From Ovis canadensis (lineage: Eukaryota > Chordata > Mammalia > Artiodactyla > Bovidae), in the NCBI RefSeq assembly GCF_042477335.2, contig NC_091249.1:15044501-15108500 (forward strand): a stretch of DNA of 64,000 nucleotides, written 5' to 3'. Position 1 is the first letter of the stretch. Each line of letters opens with the position of its first letter. The position numbers were made by a program, and so were the translations under genes. Positions 22,780 through 34,889 of this stretch are shown one piece after another. Under the pieces are notes generated by a model. It was not told where the DNA came from. It did no database searches and saw nothing but the letters and a program-made list of their open reading frames with translations.

Positions 22780-25590
22780 CATGGTCGCATTTCCCCGATA
22801 TACTCTGTGATTTTAATTGTGGAATTTTGTATGTTGAGTTTTAAGAACCTATATGGTGGATTAAAACAGAATTGATTATGGATTGGAAGGAAAAACATAA
22901 TAAAAGATAAACCACACACAAACAAACAAACAAACAAAAAACTGGTATGGCTATGATAAAGTCAGACAAAGTGTACTCTAAGTTAAGTTGTACTACAAGA
23001 GACAAAAGTTACAAATATTACATACAGCTAAAAGGATCAATTCCATAAGAAGATATAAGTAGTCTTAAATTTTCATGCCTCTAGCAATATTACTTCAAAA
23101 TACATAAAATTGATGATAAAAGCTGCCAAGGCACATTGTAAAGGGCATAGATACAGAGAGAAGTAAAGAATAATAGCCACCTTTGCAAACTTCACATTAA
23201 TTGAAGAAAAAAAATAAAATACTTGATTAATCCATTAAGAAGTTAAAAAACCCAATTTCATTAACTCATACAAAGCCGATACATAAATATATAATAATAT
23301 ATATTGAAATTATGTAAAACAAAAATTAACAATTTTAGCATATCTCTTTCAGAACAAGAAAACAAACAAATAGAAAGTTAAGGATATAGAAGACTTGGAC
23401 AGCATGATTAAAGTACTTGATTTAGGTACCATGTACAGCACCATGCTACACCAAACAGCCTTTTCAAGATTGGTAAGTTTACCATGATAGGCCACATGCT
23501 GAGCCTCAAAGCAAGCTTCAGCAAATTTCATTAGATTGAACTCAGTAAGAATACATTCTCTTATAACATAATTTTAAACTATAAATAAAAAATCACCAAG
23601 TATTTTTAAATTAAACAACATATTTCTAAATAACCTACAGTTCAAAGAAGAAATAATACTGTAAATTATAAAACGCTATGATATGAGTTACAATAAAATA
23701 AAGTAAATCAATACTATAAAATATTATATATATAAATAAAAGAGAAGCTAGATAAATGGATGGACATAACATATTCCTGAGTGAAAACTATTAAGAAGAT
23801 AACTGCTCAGTATAATTTCAATCAAAGTACTAGCATATTTTTCATTCCTGAAAATTGACAAGCTGATTCTGTAATTAATATGGAAATTAAAAAGCCAATA
23901 AAAAGCAACGCACTTTGGAAAAAGAAGCATAAATTTCATGAACTAACATGACTATATATTGAAAGTTAATATAAAACCACCATAATTAAAATTGCATGGC
24001 ATTGTGTAAAATGGGCAAGTAGACAAATGAAACCTAACAGTCTAGATACAGACTAATCCATATAAGGTGACATGGATTATAACAAATCTGAAATGTAGTG
24101 AGAAAAGGTTGGTTATTTACATAAGTTATGCTAAATCAATGAAATAGCAATCAAAAAAATCTTGATATCAATCTTATACTATATACAAATCAATTCTAGG
24201 TAGGTAGTCAATCTAAATGAAGAAAGAAAAATTAATGTACTGAGGGGGAAAAGTGGAGAAAAATGTCTTCATGACTTTGGAATAAGCAGGAAATTTTGAA
24301 AAGAGAATACACGAACATGCACAAAAGGAAAACTTAGAAAAGGTACTATGTAAAATGTAATAACTTCCATACTCCACTGAAATTCTTTCAATTAACTTAT
24401 ACTTATCAAAGATAGTGTAAAAGTCAATTCTTTAAAGCAGTTATCCCTCAATTTAAAAATAAATAAATTTATTTTAAAAAAGATTTTTTTAATGAAAAAA
24501 AGCACTAAAGTAATGCAAAAGTTAGTCACTGAGTAGATGATATTTGCAATAAATGTCTAGCAAAGGTATCCTGCATAAAGAAGTTCTACAGATTAAAAAC
24601 AAAAAGACAATCACAAAAGAAATAACTGACAAAACAACTGAACAGAGAGTTTAAAACAGACAATATCTAAATAACAAGTATACACACAAATATAAGTTCA
24701 ACCAAAATTGGAAGACTAACTTCACCATAACAAATTTTCCCTCTGACTATAAACAATTAGAAAAACCATACAAAATTTGTCAATGTTTTTCAGGCATTGA
24801 AAATCAAAGCGACTTCTACAAATTGTCCAACCATCATACTAAAATTTCAGCTTTCTATATCATGGCACAAGGAGAAGAAACCCAAAAAAGGCTTAATAGA
24901 CCTGCTGCGATAAGGCAACATATCCTAGAATTAGGGAGGCCGAGGCAGTTGGAGTTTATAGTACAAAGTTCAAGATAAGATTATACATAAAAAGTACTCC
25001 AGAAAATTGTAAATGAGTCACCTCAAGTTTTTTGATGCGTGTTAAGCTGTGTTTGCCTTTCATAAGGACTTGGCCAGAATACTGGATTTGGTAGCCTTTC
25101 CCTTCTCCAGGGGATCTTACCAAATCAGGGATCGAACCCAGGTCTGCATTGCAGGCAGATTCTTTACCAGCTGAGCCACCAGGGAAGCCTAGATATTCAT
25201 AGATATATAACATTTAAAATGCCTAAAATCTAATAAAAATTATTAGATAAGCAAAGAAGCTGGAAGAATGTGACTCAAAACCAAGAGGAACCAGTCAACA
25301 GAAACAAAACCATAATTAGAGAGATGCTGGGATAAGTGGACAATGACTTTAAAAGTTATAAACATGTTGAAGAATCTTAAAGGAAAACAAATGAACAAAA
25401 TGAACATATAGTAACAAGATATATAAAAATATCAGTTTTAACTGGAGTTAAAATTACAACAGCAGAAATAAACAATTCACTGGAAGTGTTAAATAGCAGA
25501 TTAGCAGAAGAAAAACTGGAAAAACACCAAGAAACTTGAAAAACTACAATAGAAACTATTCAACAAAATCACTGTCTTTCACTTTGCTTG
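22780..25590 (+). mobile_element. Old, fragmented L1 sequence with a SINE
   Basis: Degraded plus-strand L1-like pieces. 23390-23570 matches the ORF2 endonuclease region ('gataggccacatgctgagcc'), 24480-24680 resembles ORF2 C-terminal sequence, and 25240-25590 resembles ORF1 ('acaattcactggaagtgttaaatagcagatt'). A CAAA microsatellite lies at 22913-22940. There is no ORF above 85 codons. 22780-22912 is unassigned. Confidence 0.5.
25068..25190 (-). mobile_element. Truncated Bov-tA SINE (minus)
   Basis: The reverse complement begins with the tRNA-Glu-like head 'aggcttccctggtggctcag' and continues into the first part of the Bov-A body. The 3' half of the SINE is absent. Confidence 0.85.
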
Positions 25591-25599
25591 ACTCAAACC

Positions 25600-28500
25600 A
25601 AAAACAACACCCAGTTGTGGGTGTGACTGGCGATGGAATTAAAGCCAGATGCTGTAAAGAACAATACTGTATAGAAACCTGAAGTATTAGGTCCATGGAT
25701 CAAGGCAAATTGGAAATGGTGAAACAGGAGATAGCAAAAGTGAATATTGACATTTTAGGAATCACTGAATTAAAATGGGCTGGAATGGGTGAATTTAATT
25801 CAAATAACCCTTACATTTACTACTGAGGGCAAGAATCCCTTAGAAGACATGGAGTAGCCATAATAGTCAACGAAAGAGTCAGAAATGCAGTACTGGATGC
25901 AGTCTCAAAAATGACAGAATGATCTCTATTCATTCCCAAGGCAAACCATTCACTATCATGGTAATCCAAGCCTATGCCCCAGCCTCTAATGCTGAAGAAG
26001 CTGAAGTTGAACGGTACTATGAAGACATACAAAACCTTCTAGAACTAACACCAACCAAAAATGTTCTTTTCATCATAGGGGACTGGATTGCAGAAGTAGA
26101 AAGTCAAGAGATACCTGGAGTAACAGGCAAATTTGGCCTTGGAGTACAAATTGAAGCAGGGCAAGGACTAACAGAGTTTTGTCAAGAGAACATATTGGTC
26201 ATAACAAACACCCTCTTCCAACACCACAAGAGATGACTCTATACATGAACATCACCAGGTAGTCAATACTGAAATCAGATTGATTATAATTTTTGCAGCT
26301 GAAGATGGAGAAACTCTATACAGTCAGCAAAAACAAGACCTGGAGATAACTGTGGCTCAGATCATGAACTCCTTACTGCAAAATCCAGACTTAAATTGAA
26401 GAAAGTAGGGAACACCACTAGACCGTTCAGGTATGACCTAAGTGAAATCTCTTATGATTATACAGTGGAAGCAACAAATAGATTCAAGGGATTAGATCTT
26501 AGATAGAGTGTCAGAACTATGGACAGAGGTTCATAAATTGTACAGGAGGCAGTGATAAAGACCATCTCCAAGAAAAAGAAATGCAAAAGGGCAAAATGGT
26601 TGTCTGAGAAGGCCTTACAAATAGCTGAGAAAAGAAAAGAAGCAAAAGGCAAAGGAAAAAAGGAAAGATATATCCATCTGAATGCAGAATTCCAAAGAAT
26701 AGCAAGAGGAGATAAGAAAGCCTTCCTAAGTTGTCAATACAAAGAAATAGAGGAAAACAACAGAATGGGAAAGGCTAGAGATCTCCTCAAGAAAATTAGA
26801 GATACCAAGGGAATATTTCATGGAAAGATAGGCGCAATAAAGGACAGAAGTTGTACGGACCTAACAGAAGCAGAAAATATTAAGAAAAGGTGGCAAGAAC
26901 ACACAGAAGAACTATACAAAAAAGATCTTAATGACTCAGATAACCACGATGGTATGATCACTCACCTAGAGCCAGGCATCTTGGAGTGCAAAGTCAAGTG
27001 GGCCTTAGGAAACATCACTATGAACAAAGCTAGTGGAGGTGATGGAATCCCAGCTGAGCAATTTCAAATCATAGAAGACGATGCTGTTAAAGTGCTGCAC
27101 TCAATATGTCAGCAAATTTGGAAAACTCAGCAGTGGCCATGGGACTGGAAAAGGTCAGTTTTCATTCCAATTCCCATAAAAGACGATGCTAAGATTGTTC
27201 AAACTACCGCAGATTGCACTCATCTCACATGCTAGTAAAGTAATGCTCAAAATTCTCCAAGCCGGACTTCAACAGTACATAAACTGAGAAATTACAGACA
27301 TTCAATTTGGACTTACAAAAGGCAGAGGAACCAGAGATCAAATTGCCAACATCCGTTGGATCATAGAAAAAACAATAGAATTTCAGAAAAATATCTATTT
27401 CTGCTTCATTGACTATGCTAAAGCCTTGGACCATGTGAATCACAGCAAATTGCGGAAAATTCTTCAAGAGATGGGAATACCAGACCACCTTACCTGCCTC
27501 CTGAGAAATCTGAATGCAGATCAAGAAGCAACAGTTAGAATCGGACATGGAACAACAGACTGGTTCCAAATTGGAAAAGGAGTATGTCAAGGCTGTATAT
27601 TGTTACCTTGATTATTTACCTTATATATGCAGAGTACATCATGTGAAATGCTGGACTGGATAAAGCACAAGCTGCAATCAAGATTTCATGGAGAAATATC
27701 AATAACCTCAGATACATAGATGACACCACCCTTATGGCAGAAAATATAGAACTTCTTTGCCGACTAAGGTCCATCTAGCCAAGGCTGTGGTTTTCCCAGT
27801 GGTCATGTATGGATGTGAGAGTTGGACTGTGAAGAAGGCTGAGCACCGAAGAATTGATGCTTTTGAACTGTGGTGTTGGAGAAGACTCTTGAGAGTCCCT
27901 TGGACTGCAAGGAGATCCAACCAGTCCATTCTGAAGGAGATCAGCCCTGGGATTTCTTTGGAAAGAATGATGCTAAAGCTGAAACTCCAGTACTTTGTCC
28001 ACCTCATGCGAAGAGTTGACTCACTGGAAAAGACTCTGATGCTGGGAGGGATTGGGGGCAGGAGGAGAAGGGGACGACAGAGGATGAGATGGCTGGATGG
28101 CACCACTGACTCGATGGGCGTGAGTCTGAGTGAACTCCAGGAGTTGGTGATGGACAGGGAGGCCTGGTGTGCTGCGATTCTTGGGGTCACAAAGAGTCGG
28201 ACACGACTGAGCAACTGAACTAAACTGAAAGAGCCTCTTGATGAAAGTGAAAGAGGAGACTGAAAAGGTTGGCTTAAAGCTCAACATTCAGAAAACGAAG
28301 ATCATGGCCTCTGGTCCCATCACTTCATGGCAAATAGATGGGGAAACAGTGGAAAGAGTGACAGACATTATTTTCTCAGGCTCCAAAATCACTGCAGATG
28401 GTGACTGCAGTGATTAAAAAATCAAAAGACACTTGCTGCTTGGAAGAAAAGCTATGACCAACCTAGACAGCATATGAAAAAGCAGAGACACTACTTTACC

Positions 28501-28975
28501 AACAAAGGTCCATATAATCAAAGCTATGGTTTTTCCAATAGTCATGTATGTATGGATGTGAGAGCTGGACCATAAAGAAAGCTGAGCACCAGAGAATTGA
28601 TGCTTTTGAACTGTGATGTTGGAGAAGACTCTTGAGAGTCCCTTGGACTACAAGGAGATCAAACCAGTTAATCCTAAGGAAATCAATCCTGAATATTCAT
28701 TGGAAGAACTGATGCTGAAGCTGGAAACTCCAACAATTTGGCCACCTGATGCAAAGGATTGACTCATTGGAAAAGACCCTGATGCTGCGACAGATTGAAG
28801 GTAGGAGGAAAAAGGGTCAACCGAGGATGAGATCGTTGGATGGCATCACCGACTTAATGGACGAGTTTGAGCAAGTGCTCCAAGGTGGTGATGGACAGAG
28901 AAGCCTGGTGTGCTTCAGACTGTGGGGTTACAAAGAGTTGGACACGACCGGGCAACTTAACTGAACTGAATGGAA
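25600..28975 (+). mobile_element. BovB LINE (plus), near full coding length, interrupted by another BovB
   Basis: This copy carries both endonuclease and RT. The endonuclease is broken by stops: 25919-26236 shows 'VLFIIGDWIAEVESQEIPGV', where the APE-type 'GDWNAK' motif has N replaced by I, so a catalytic residue is lost. RT begins in 26552-27235 and continues in 27426-27611; the catalytic box reads YIDD at about 27714. At about 27745 the sequence jumps into a second, 3'-end BovB (27746-28229), then resumes at 28230 with 'aagagcctcttgatgaaagtg' and runs to the tail near 28975. Confidence 0.9.
27746..28229 (+). mobile_element. BovB 3'-end copy nested inside BovB
   Basis: It starts at 'acttctttgccgactaagg' and ends with the complete 3' tail 'gactgagcaactgaactaaactg'. 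Its ORF (27757-28218) still reads as the BovB C-terminus ('[16 protein letters not shown]') and is less decayed than the equivalent part of the host at 28480-28975, which fits a younger insertion. Confidence 0.85.
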
Positions 28976-28981
28976 ATTCAC

Positions 28982-29262
28982 TAGGGGGAATTCCCTGTTG
29001 GCTCAGTGACTAGGACATCACACTCCCAAGTGTAGAAGGGGCCCGGGACTAAGCTCTTGTCAGGAAACTAGATCCCACAAGCCACAACTAAGGGTTCATA
29101 TGCAGTAACTAAAGATTGCACATGCTGCAACGAAAGACTCCACACACCACAAATAAAAGATCTCACATACACAACTAAAAAAAGAACACACATGCCACAA
29201 GGAAGATCAAAGAGCTGGTGTGCCACACCTAAGATCCAGTGCAGCCAACTAAATAAATGCAA
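28982..29262 (+). mobile_element. CHR-type tRNA-derived SINE
   Basis: It begins 'gggggaattccctgttggctc' with a tRNA-Glu-like head, then 'gggactaagctcttgtcagg' and a body rich in 'gccacaacta'/'cacaactaaa' words, ending in an 'aactaaataaatgc' tail. This fits the cetartiodactyl CHR SINE family rather than Bov-A. Confidence 0.7.
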
Positions 29263-29572
29263 ACATACATATTTTCAGAAACAATGTTACTGAGTACAAG
29301 CTCACTCTGTTCACTGCACAAGAGGCCAATAAACCCAAGGGACAAGGTGTTGAGAGAAGGCATACGACTTTATTTGGACCAGCTGACAGAGAAGATGGTA
29401 GACTAATATCTCAAAGTAACCATCTTGTTGGGGTTTGGAAGCCACGTTCTTTTGCAGGGCCAAAAAGAGAAGCTATAAGGAACCAAAGTCAAAAGGCAGA
29501 ATAGAGAGGGAGAGGCAGTGGGGAAGTAAAGTGAAAGGATCTTCCGTCTTGCAAAACATTTCTAGTCTTTGG

Positions 29573-29784
29573 AAGTTGAAGTGAAGTTGCTGTCATGTCT
29601 GACTCTTTGTGACCCCGTGGACTACAGCCTACCAGGCTTCTCCGTCCATGGGATTCTCCAGGCAAGAATACTGCAGTGGGTTACCATTTCCTTCTCCAAG
29701 GGATCTTCCCAACCCAGGGATTGAACTCGGGTCTCCCACATTGTAGGCAGACGCTTTAAACTCTGAGCCATCAGGGAAGCCCCA
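29573..29784 (-). mobile_element. Bov-tA SINE fused to 5S rRNA sequence
   Basis: Read on the minus strand the SINE begins 'ggggcttccctgatggctc' immediately after the 5S 3' end and its T-run, and runs through the Bov-A body to 'gacatgacagcaacttcac'. It has no separate flanking repeat between it and the 5S unit. Confidence 0.85.
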
Positions 29785-29905
29785 AAAGCCTACAGCACCC
29801 TGTATTCCCAGGCGGTCTCCCGCCCAAGTACTAACCAGGCCCGACCCTGCTTAGCTTCTGAGATCGGACGAGATCGGGTGCGTTCAGGATGGTATGGCCA
29901 TAGAT
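29785..29905 (-). pseudogene. 5S rRNA pseudogene (full length, 121 bp)
   Basis: The reverse complement aligns end to end with mammalian 5S rRNA as I recall it, with about nine substitutions, several of them C-to-T or G-to-A at CpG sites. The internal promoter region 'aagctaagcagggtcggg' (A box/intermediate element) is intact, as is the C-box-like 'ggttagtacttgg..ggagacc'. It ends in GGCTTTT, a Pol III terminator-like T-run, then runs straight into a SINE head. 5S rRNA is a large-subunit ribosomal RNA transcribed by RNA polymerase III. The substitutions and the SINE linkage make a dispersed pseudogene more likely than a functional gene. Confidence 0.92.
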
Positions 29906-30110
29906 TTTGGGGTGTGTTAATGTCTTCTATTCACAGGTGGGCAGGGTCAGATTATCTCTCTCTGAGCTGAACAAAGGCACTTTAGTTTACGTTCAGGTAA
30001 CAGGTCAGGGTCTTCTGAGGCAGGCAATTAGGTATGATTATAATAACAAAAGCAATGAAAACAAACAGTTTACAACATGGAGTCAGAGTTTGTTTCTTCT
30101 CTGCAAAAGA

Positions 30111-30270
30111 AACACAAGAAAAAAAGGGTAAAGGGGGGAAAAAAACTCAATTTTTAAAATGGGCAAAGGACTTGCATAGACATTTCTCCAAATTTGTACA
30201 AATGGCCAGTAAGTACAAGAAAAAAGGTTGAACATCACTAACCATGAGTGAAATGCCAATCAAAACCACA
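30111..30270 (+). mobile_element. Short L1 ORF2 C-terminal/3' fragment
   Basis: 'aatgggcaaaggacttgcatagacatttctcc' and 'gaaatgccaatcaaaaccac' are the L1 sequence that normally precedes the 3' end. The fragment is the target of the L1 starting at 30281. Confidence 0.65.
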
Positions 30271-32044
30271 AAAACAGATTTATTCAAGATTACAGAGTAG
30301 AAGGATGTGCACTCATCTCCTGTGAGAGCACCAAAATCACAACTAGCTGTTGAAGAGTCATTGACATGAGGGTGCTGGAACCTACCAGAAAAAGATACCC
30401 ATGTCCAAGGGAAAAAAGAAGCTTCAACAAGACCGTAGAGGGGCACAATCATGATAAAATCAAATCACACACCCACTGGGCAGGCAGCCCACAAACTGGA
30501 GAAAAATAAACCAAAGAGGTTCTCTCACTGTTGTGAAGGTTCACATGTTTCTGCTGTGAAGGTTCAAGTACGGCTTCCCAGCCTGGGGATCCAGCAACGA
30601 AACTAGGGATCCCCAGAGAGTCTGACTTACCTTGAAGGCCAGTGGGATTTGATTGCATGACTTCCACAGGCCTGGGGAAAACAGAGATTCCACTCTTGGA
30701 GGGTAGAAACAAAACCTTGTCCACAACAGGACTCAGAGGAAAGGAGCAGTGACCCTGCAGGAGACTGAAAAAGACCTCCCTGACAGTCTTAGAGGGTCTC
30801 TTGTGGCGGCATGAGTCAACAGTAACTTGCAGCAGGGCACTGGCAGCAGCACTCCTGGGAGGTAACCACTGGCATGAGCCAAACAACCAACAGGGAGGGA
30901 GCACAGCCCCACCCATCAGCAGATAATCAAATCAAAGTTTTACTGAGTACCAAGGCAAGACCCAGTTTTCTCCACAGCCAGTCCCTCCCATCAGGAAACG
31001 TATATAAGCCTCTTAGCTTCATCCACCAGAGGGCAGACAGAAGAAGCAAGAAAAACCACAATCCCACAGGCTTCAGGACAAAACCCACAATCATAGAGAG
31101 CTAATCAAAATAAAAAGGATTCTGTCCCAGATGGAGGAACAAGGTAAAAATCCCAAAAAAACGGCTAAATAAAGTGGAGCTAGGCAGCATTCTAGGAAAA
31201 GATTCAGAATAATGATAATGAAAATGATCCCGGATATTACAAAAATAATGGAGAAGGTGAAAGAAATGTTTACCAATAACCTAGAAGAACTACAAAACAA
31301 ACAGAGATGAACAATACACTAGAAGGAATAAACAGCAGAATAACTGAGACAGAGCAGATAAATGAGTTAAAAGACAAAATGATGAAAATCACTGCCACAA
31401 AACAGAATGTTAAAAAAAAAAAATGAAATGAAATGAAGACAGCCTAAGAGACCTCTAGGACAACATTAAACACAGCAATATTCACATTATAGGGGTCCCA
31501 GAAGGAGAAAAGGGAAAGAAAGGACCCAAGAAAATATTTGAAGAGATAATAGATGAAAACATCTGTAATATGGGAAAGAAATAGTTGACCAAGTCCAGGA
31601 AGCACAGAGAGTCTCAGACAGGATAAAACCATAGAGAAACACATGCAGACACATAGTAGTCAAACTGATTAAAATTAAAGACAAAGATAAAATATTAAAA
31701 GCAACAAGGGGAAAACAACAAATAACATACAAGGGAACACCCATAAGGTTATCAACTGATTTCTCAACAGAAACTGTACAAGTCAGAAGGGAATGGCATG
31801 ATACATTTAAAGTAATGAAAAGGAAGAACCTATAACCAAGAACATTCTAACCAGCAAGACTCTTGTTCAAATTTGAGAGAGAAATCAAAAGTTTTAGAGA
31901 CAAAAAAGCAGAAGTTAAGAGAATTCAGCATCACCAAGATATTTTTGCAACAAATGCTAAAAGAACATCTTTAGGCAGGAAACACAGAGAAGGAAAAATC
32001 TACAAAACATAAATCCAAAACAATTAAGAAAATGGTAATAGGAT

Positions 32045-32259
32045 TACTGTTGTTACTCCTCCTTTAGTCACTAAGTTGTGTCTGATTATTTTGCAACCCA
32101 GTAGCCCACCAGGCTCCTCTCCGCAAGGGACTTCCCAGGCAAGCATACTGGAGTGGATTGCCATTTCCTTCTCCAGAGACTCTTCCTGACCCAGGGATTG
32201 AATCCACATCTCCTGCTTGTCAGGCAACTTTTTTAACCAGGGAGCCACATGTGAAGCCC
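32045..32259 (-). mobile_element. Bov-tA-like SINE in L1 with 8-bp TSD
   Basis: On the minus strand it has a diverged tRNA-like head ('gggcttcacatgtggctccc') and Bov-A body. Flanking repeat AATAGGAT at 32037-32044 and 32260-32267. Confidence 0.82.
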
Positions 32260-33511
32260 AATAGGATCATATATATCAATAATTACCTTAAATATAAATA
32301 GATTAAGTTCACCAACCAAAAGACACAAACTGGCTGGGTGGATACAAAAGCTAGATTTTACATATACATATATATATGTATATATAAAATCCTTATATAT
32401 ATATACACATACATACACTGTCTATAAGAGACTCACCTCAGACCTAGGGACACTTACAGATTGAAAGTAATGGTATGGAAGAAAGTATTCCATACAAATG
32501 GAAATTAAAAGAAAGCTTGAGTAGTGATACTTGTATCTGACAAAATAGATTTTAAAACTTAGACTGCTATAAGAGACAAGGACACTACGTAACGATCAAG
32601 AGTTCAGTTCAAGAAGAAGATGTAACAAATATATATACAACCAACATAGGAATACTTCAATATGTAAGCAAATTCTAATAACCATAAAGGGAGAAGTCAA
32701 GAGTAACACAATAATAGTGGGAACTTTAACACCCAACTCTCATCAATGGACAGATCATCCAGACAGAAAATTAATATGGAAACAGAGGCCTTAAATTACA
32801 CTTTAGATCAGTTTGACATAACTGAGGACTCCATCCAAAAGTAGCACACTATACATTCTCCAGGACTGACCACCTGCTGGGCCACAAGATGAGCCTTGGT
32901 AAATTTAAGAAAATTGAAATCATATCAAGCATCTTCTCCAATGACAACATTATGACTTTAAAAATAAACCACAAGAAGAAAAACTATAAAAAAAACACAA
33001 ACATGTAGAGGCTGCACAATATGCTACTAAATAACCAATGGGTCACTGAAAAGAATGAAGAGGAAATCAAAAAATATCTAGAGAAAAATGAAAGCACAAT
33101 GATCTGAAAACTCTCTGATGCAGCAAAGCAATTCTGAGTGAAGTTTGTAGCAATACTTAATCTTTTTTCAAGAAACAAGAAAAGTCTCAAGTAAACAGCC
33201 TAACCTTACACCTAAACTGTTTTATGTGGTTTTTTGTTTACATCTAATTGTTTTAACAATTAGAGTTAGAAAAACAAAACCCAGAGTTAGTAAAAAGGAA
33301 AGAAATCATAAGCAGCAGAGCATAAATAAATGAAATAGGGACAAAGAAAAAAAAATGCAATGAAACTAAAAGCTGGATCTTTGAAATTTTAAACAAAATT
33401 GATAAATCTTAAGCCAGAATCATCAAGGGGAAAAAATGGAGAAGACTCAAATCAATAAAATTAGAAATGAAAAAGGAGAAGTTACTGACTCCATGAAAAT
33501 ACCAAGGATCA

Positions 33512-33884
33512 GTTCAGTCGCTCAGTCATGTCTGACTTTTTGCGACCCCGTGGACTACAGCATGCCAGGCTTCTCTGTCCATCACCAACTCCCAAAGCTT
33601 GCTCTTACTCAAGTCCATCAAGTTGGTGATGCCATCCAACCATCACATCCTCTGTCACTCCCTTCTCCTCCTGCCTTCAGTCTTTCCCATCATCATTGTC
33701 TTTTCCAATGAGTCAGTTCTTTGCATCAGGCGGCCGAAGTATTACAGTTTCAGCTTCAGCATCAGTCTTTCCAATGACTATTCAGGATTGACTTCCTTCA
33801 GGATTGACTGCTTTGATCTCCTTGCATTCCAAGAGACTTTCAAGAGTCTTCTCCAATATCACAGTTCAAAAGCATCAATCCAAA
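33512..33884 (-). mobile_element. BovB 3'-end copy in L1 with 11-bp TSD
   Basis: A minus-strand BovB tail ('gttcagtcgctcagtcatgtc') plus 3' region, about 370 bp. Perfect flanking repeat ACCAAGGATCA at 33501-33511 and 33885-33895. Confidence 0.92.
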
Positions 33885-34238
33885 ACCAAGGATCATAAGA
33901 GACTACTATTAACAACTGTATGACAAAAAAATTGGACAACCTGGAAGAAATGGACAAATTATTAGAAAGGTACAGTCTCCCTAGACTGAACCAAGAAGAA
34001 ATAAAACATATGAACTGACAAATCACAAGCACTGAAATTTTAACTGTGATTAAAAACCTCCCAACAGACAAAAGTCCGGGACCAGATGGCTTCACAGGTG
34101 AATTTTAGCAAACATTTAGAGAATAGTTAACACCTATCCTTGTGAAATTGTGCCCAAAAAATTGGAGAGGAAGGAAAACTTTCAAACTAATTTTATAAGG
34201 CCACAACCACCCTGATACCATAACTAGACAAACATACC

Positions 34239-34273
34239 ACACACACACACACACATACACACACACACACACA
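34239..34273 (+). repeat. (CA)n microsatellite
   Basis: About 17 CA dinucleotides with one TA interruption, inside L1 ORF2. Likely length-polymorphic. Confidence 0.95.
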
Positions 34274-34383
34274 AATTACAGTGATGAACAAAGATGCAAA
34301 AATCCTCAATAAAATACTAACAAACAGAATCCAACAGTACAATAAAAAGATTATGCACCATAATTAAGCGGGATTCATCCCAG

Positions 34384-34582
34384 TGAGAAAGTGAAAGTCA
34401 CTCAGTTGTGTCTGACTCTTTGCGGGCCCCATGGGTTTATACAGTCCATGGAATTCTCCAGGCCAGAATACTGGAGTGGGTAGCCTTTCCCTTCTCCAGG
34501 GTATCTTCCCAACCCAGGGATCAAACCCAGGTCTCCTGCATTGTGGGCAGATACTTTACCAACTGAACCACAAGGAAAGCCC
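34384..34582 (-). mobile_element. Bov-tA SINE in L1
   Basis: On the minus strand it runs from 'gggctttccttgtggttcag' (head) to 'gactgggtgactttcac'-type tail. L1 'attcatcccag' on the left continues as 'ggatgcaagc' on the right. Confidence 0.88.
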
Positions 34583-34889
34583 AGGGATGCAAGCATTTTT
34601 CAACATGTGCAAATCAATCAATGTGTTACACTATATCACCAAATTGAAGAATAAAAACCATATGATCATCTCAATAAATACAGAAAAAGCTTTTGACAAA
34701 ATTCAGCACCAAGTTATGGTAAAATCTCTCTATAAAGTGGGCATAGAGTGTACATACCTCCACATAATAAAGATCATATATGACAAACCTACAGCTAGCA
34801 TCATACTCAATAGTGAAAAGCTGAAAGTATTTCCTCTAAGATCAGGAAAAAGACAAGAATGTCAACTCTCACCACTTTAATTTTATTTT

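Larger units (their letters stand above)
29285..30110 (-). mobile_element. ERV LTR-like repeat, copy 2, carrying a 5S-SINE insertion
   Basis: This is the same family as 837-1676: it starts 'tgttactgagtacaagctcactctg', followed by 'aaggtgttgagagaagg' and 'gtaaccatcttgttgggg'. After 'gtaaagtgaaaggatcttcc...cttgcaaaac' the LTR is interrupted at 29573 and resumes near 29911 ('gggtgtgttaatgtcttctattcacaggtggg', matching 'ggaatgtgttggt..cataggtggg' of copy 1). The right end is approximate. Confidence 0.5.

Noticed and set aside
27732-28214. 160-codon minus-strand ORF
   Set aside because: It is the antisense shadow of the BovB C-terminal region and 3'UTR. The same Ser/Leu-rich peptide appears opposite every BovB 3' end in the window.
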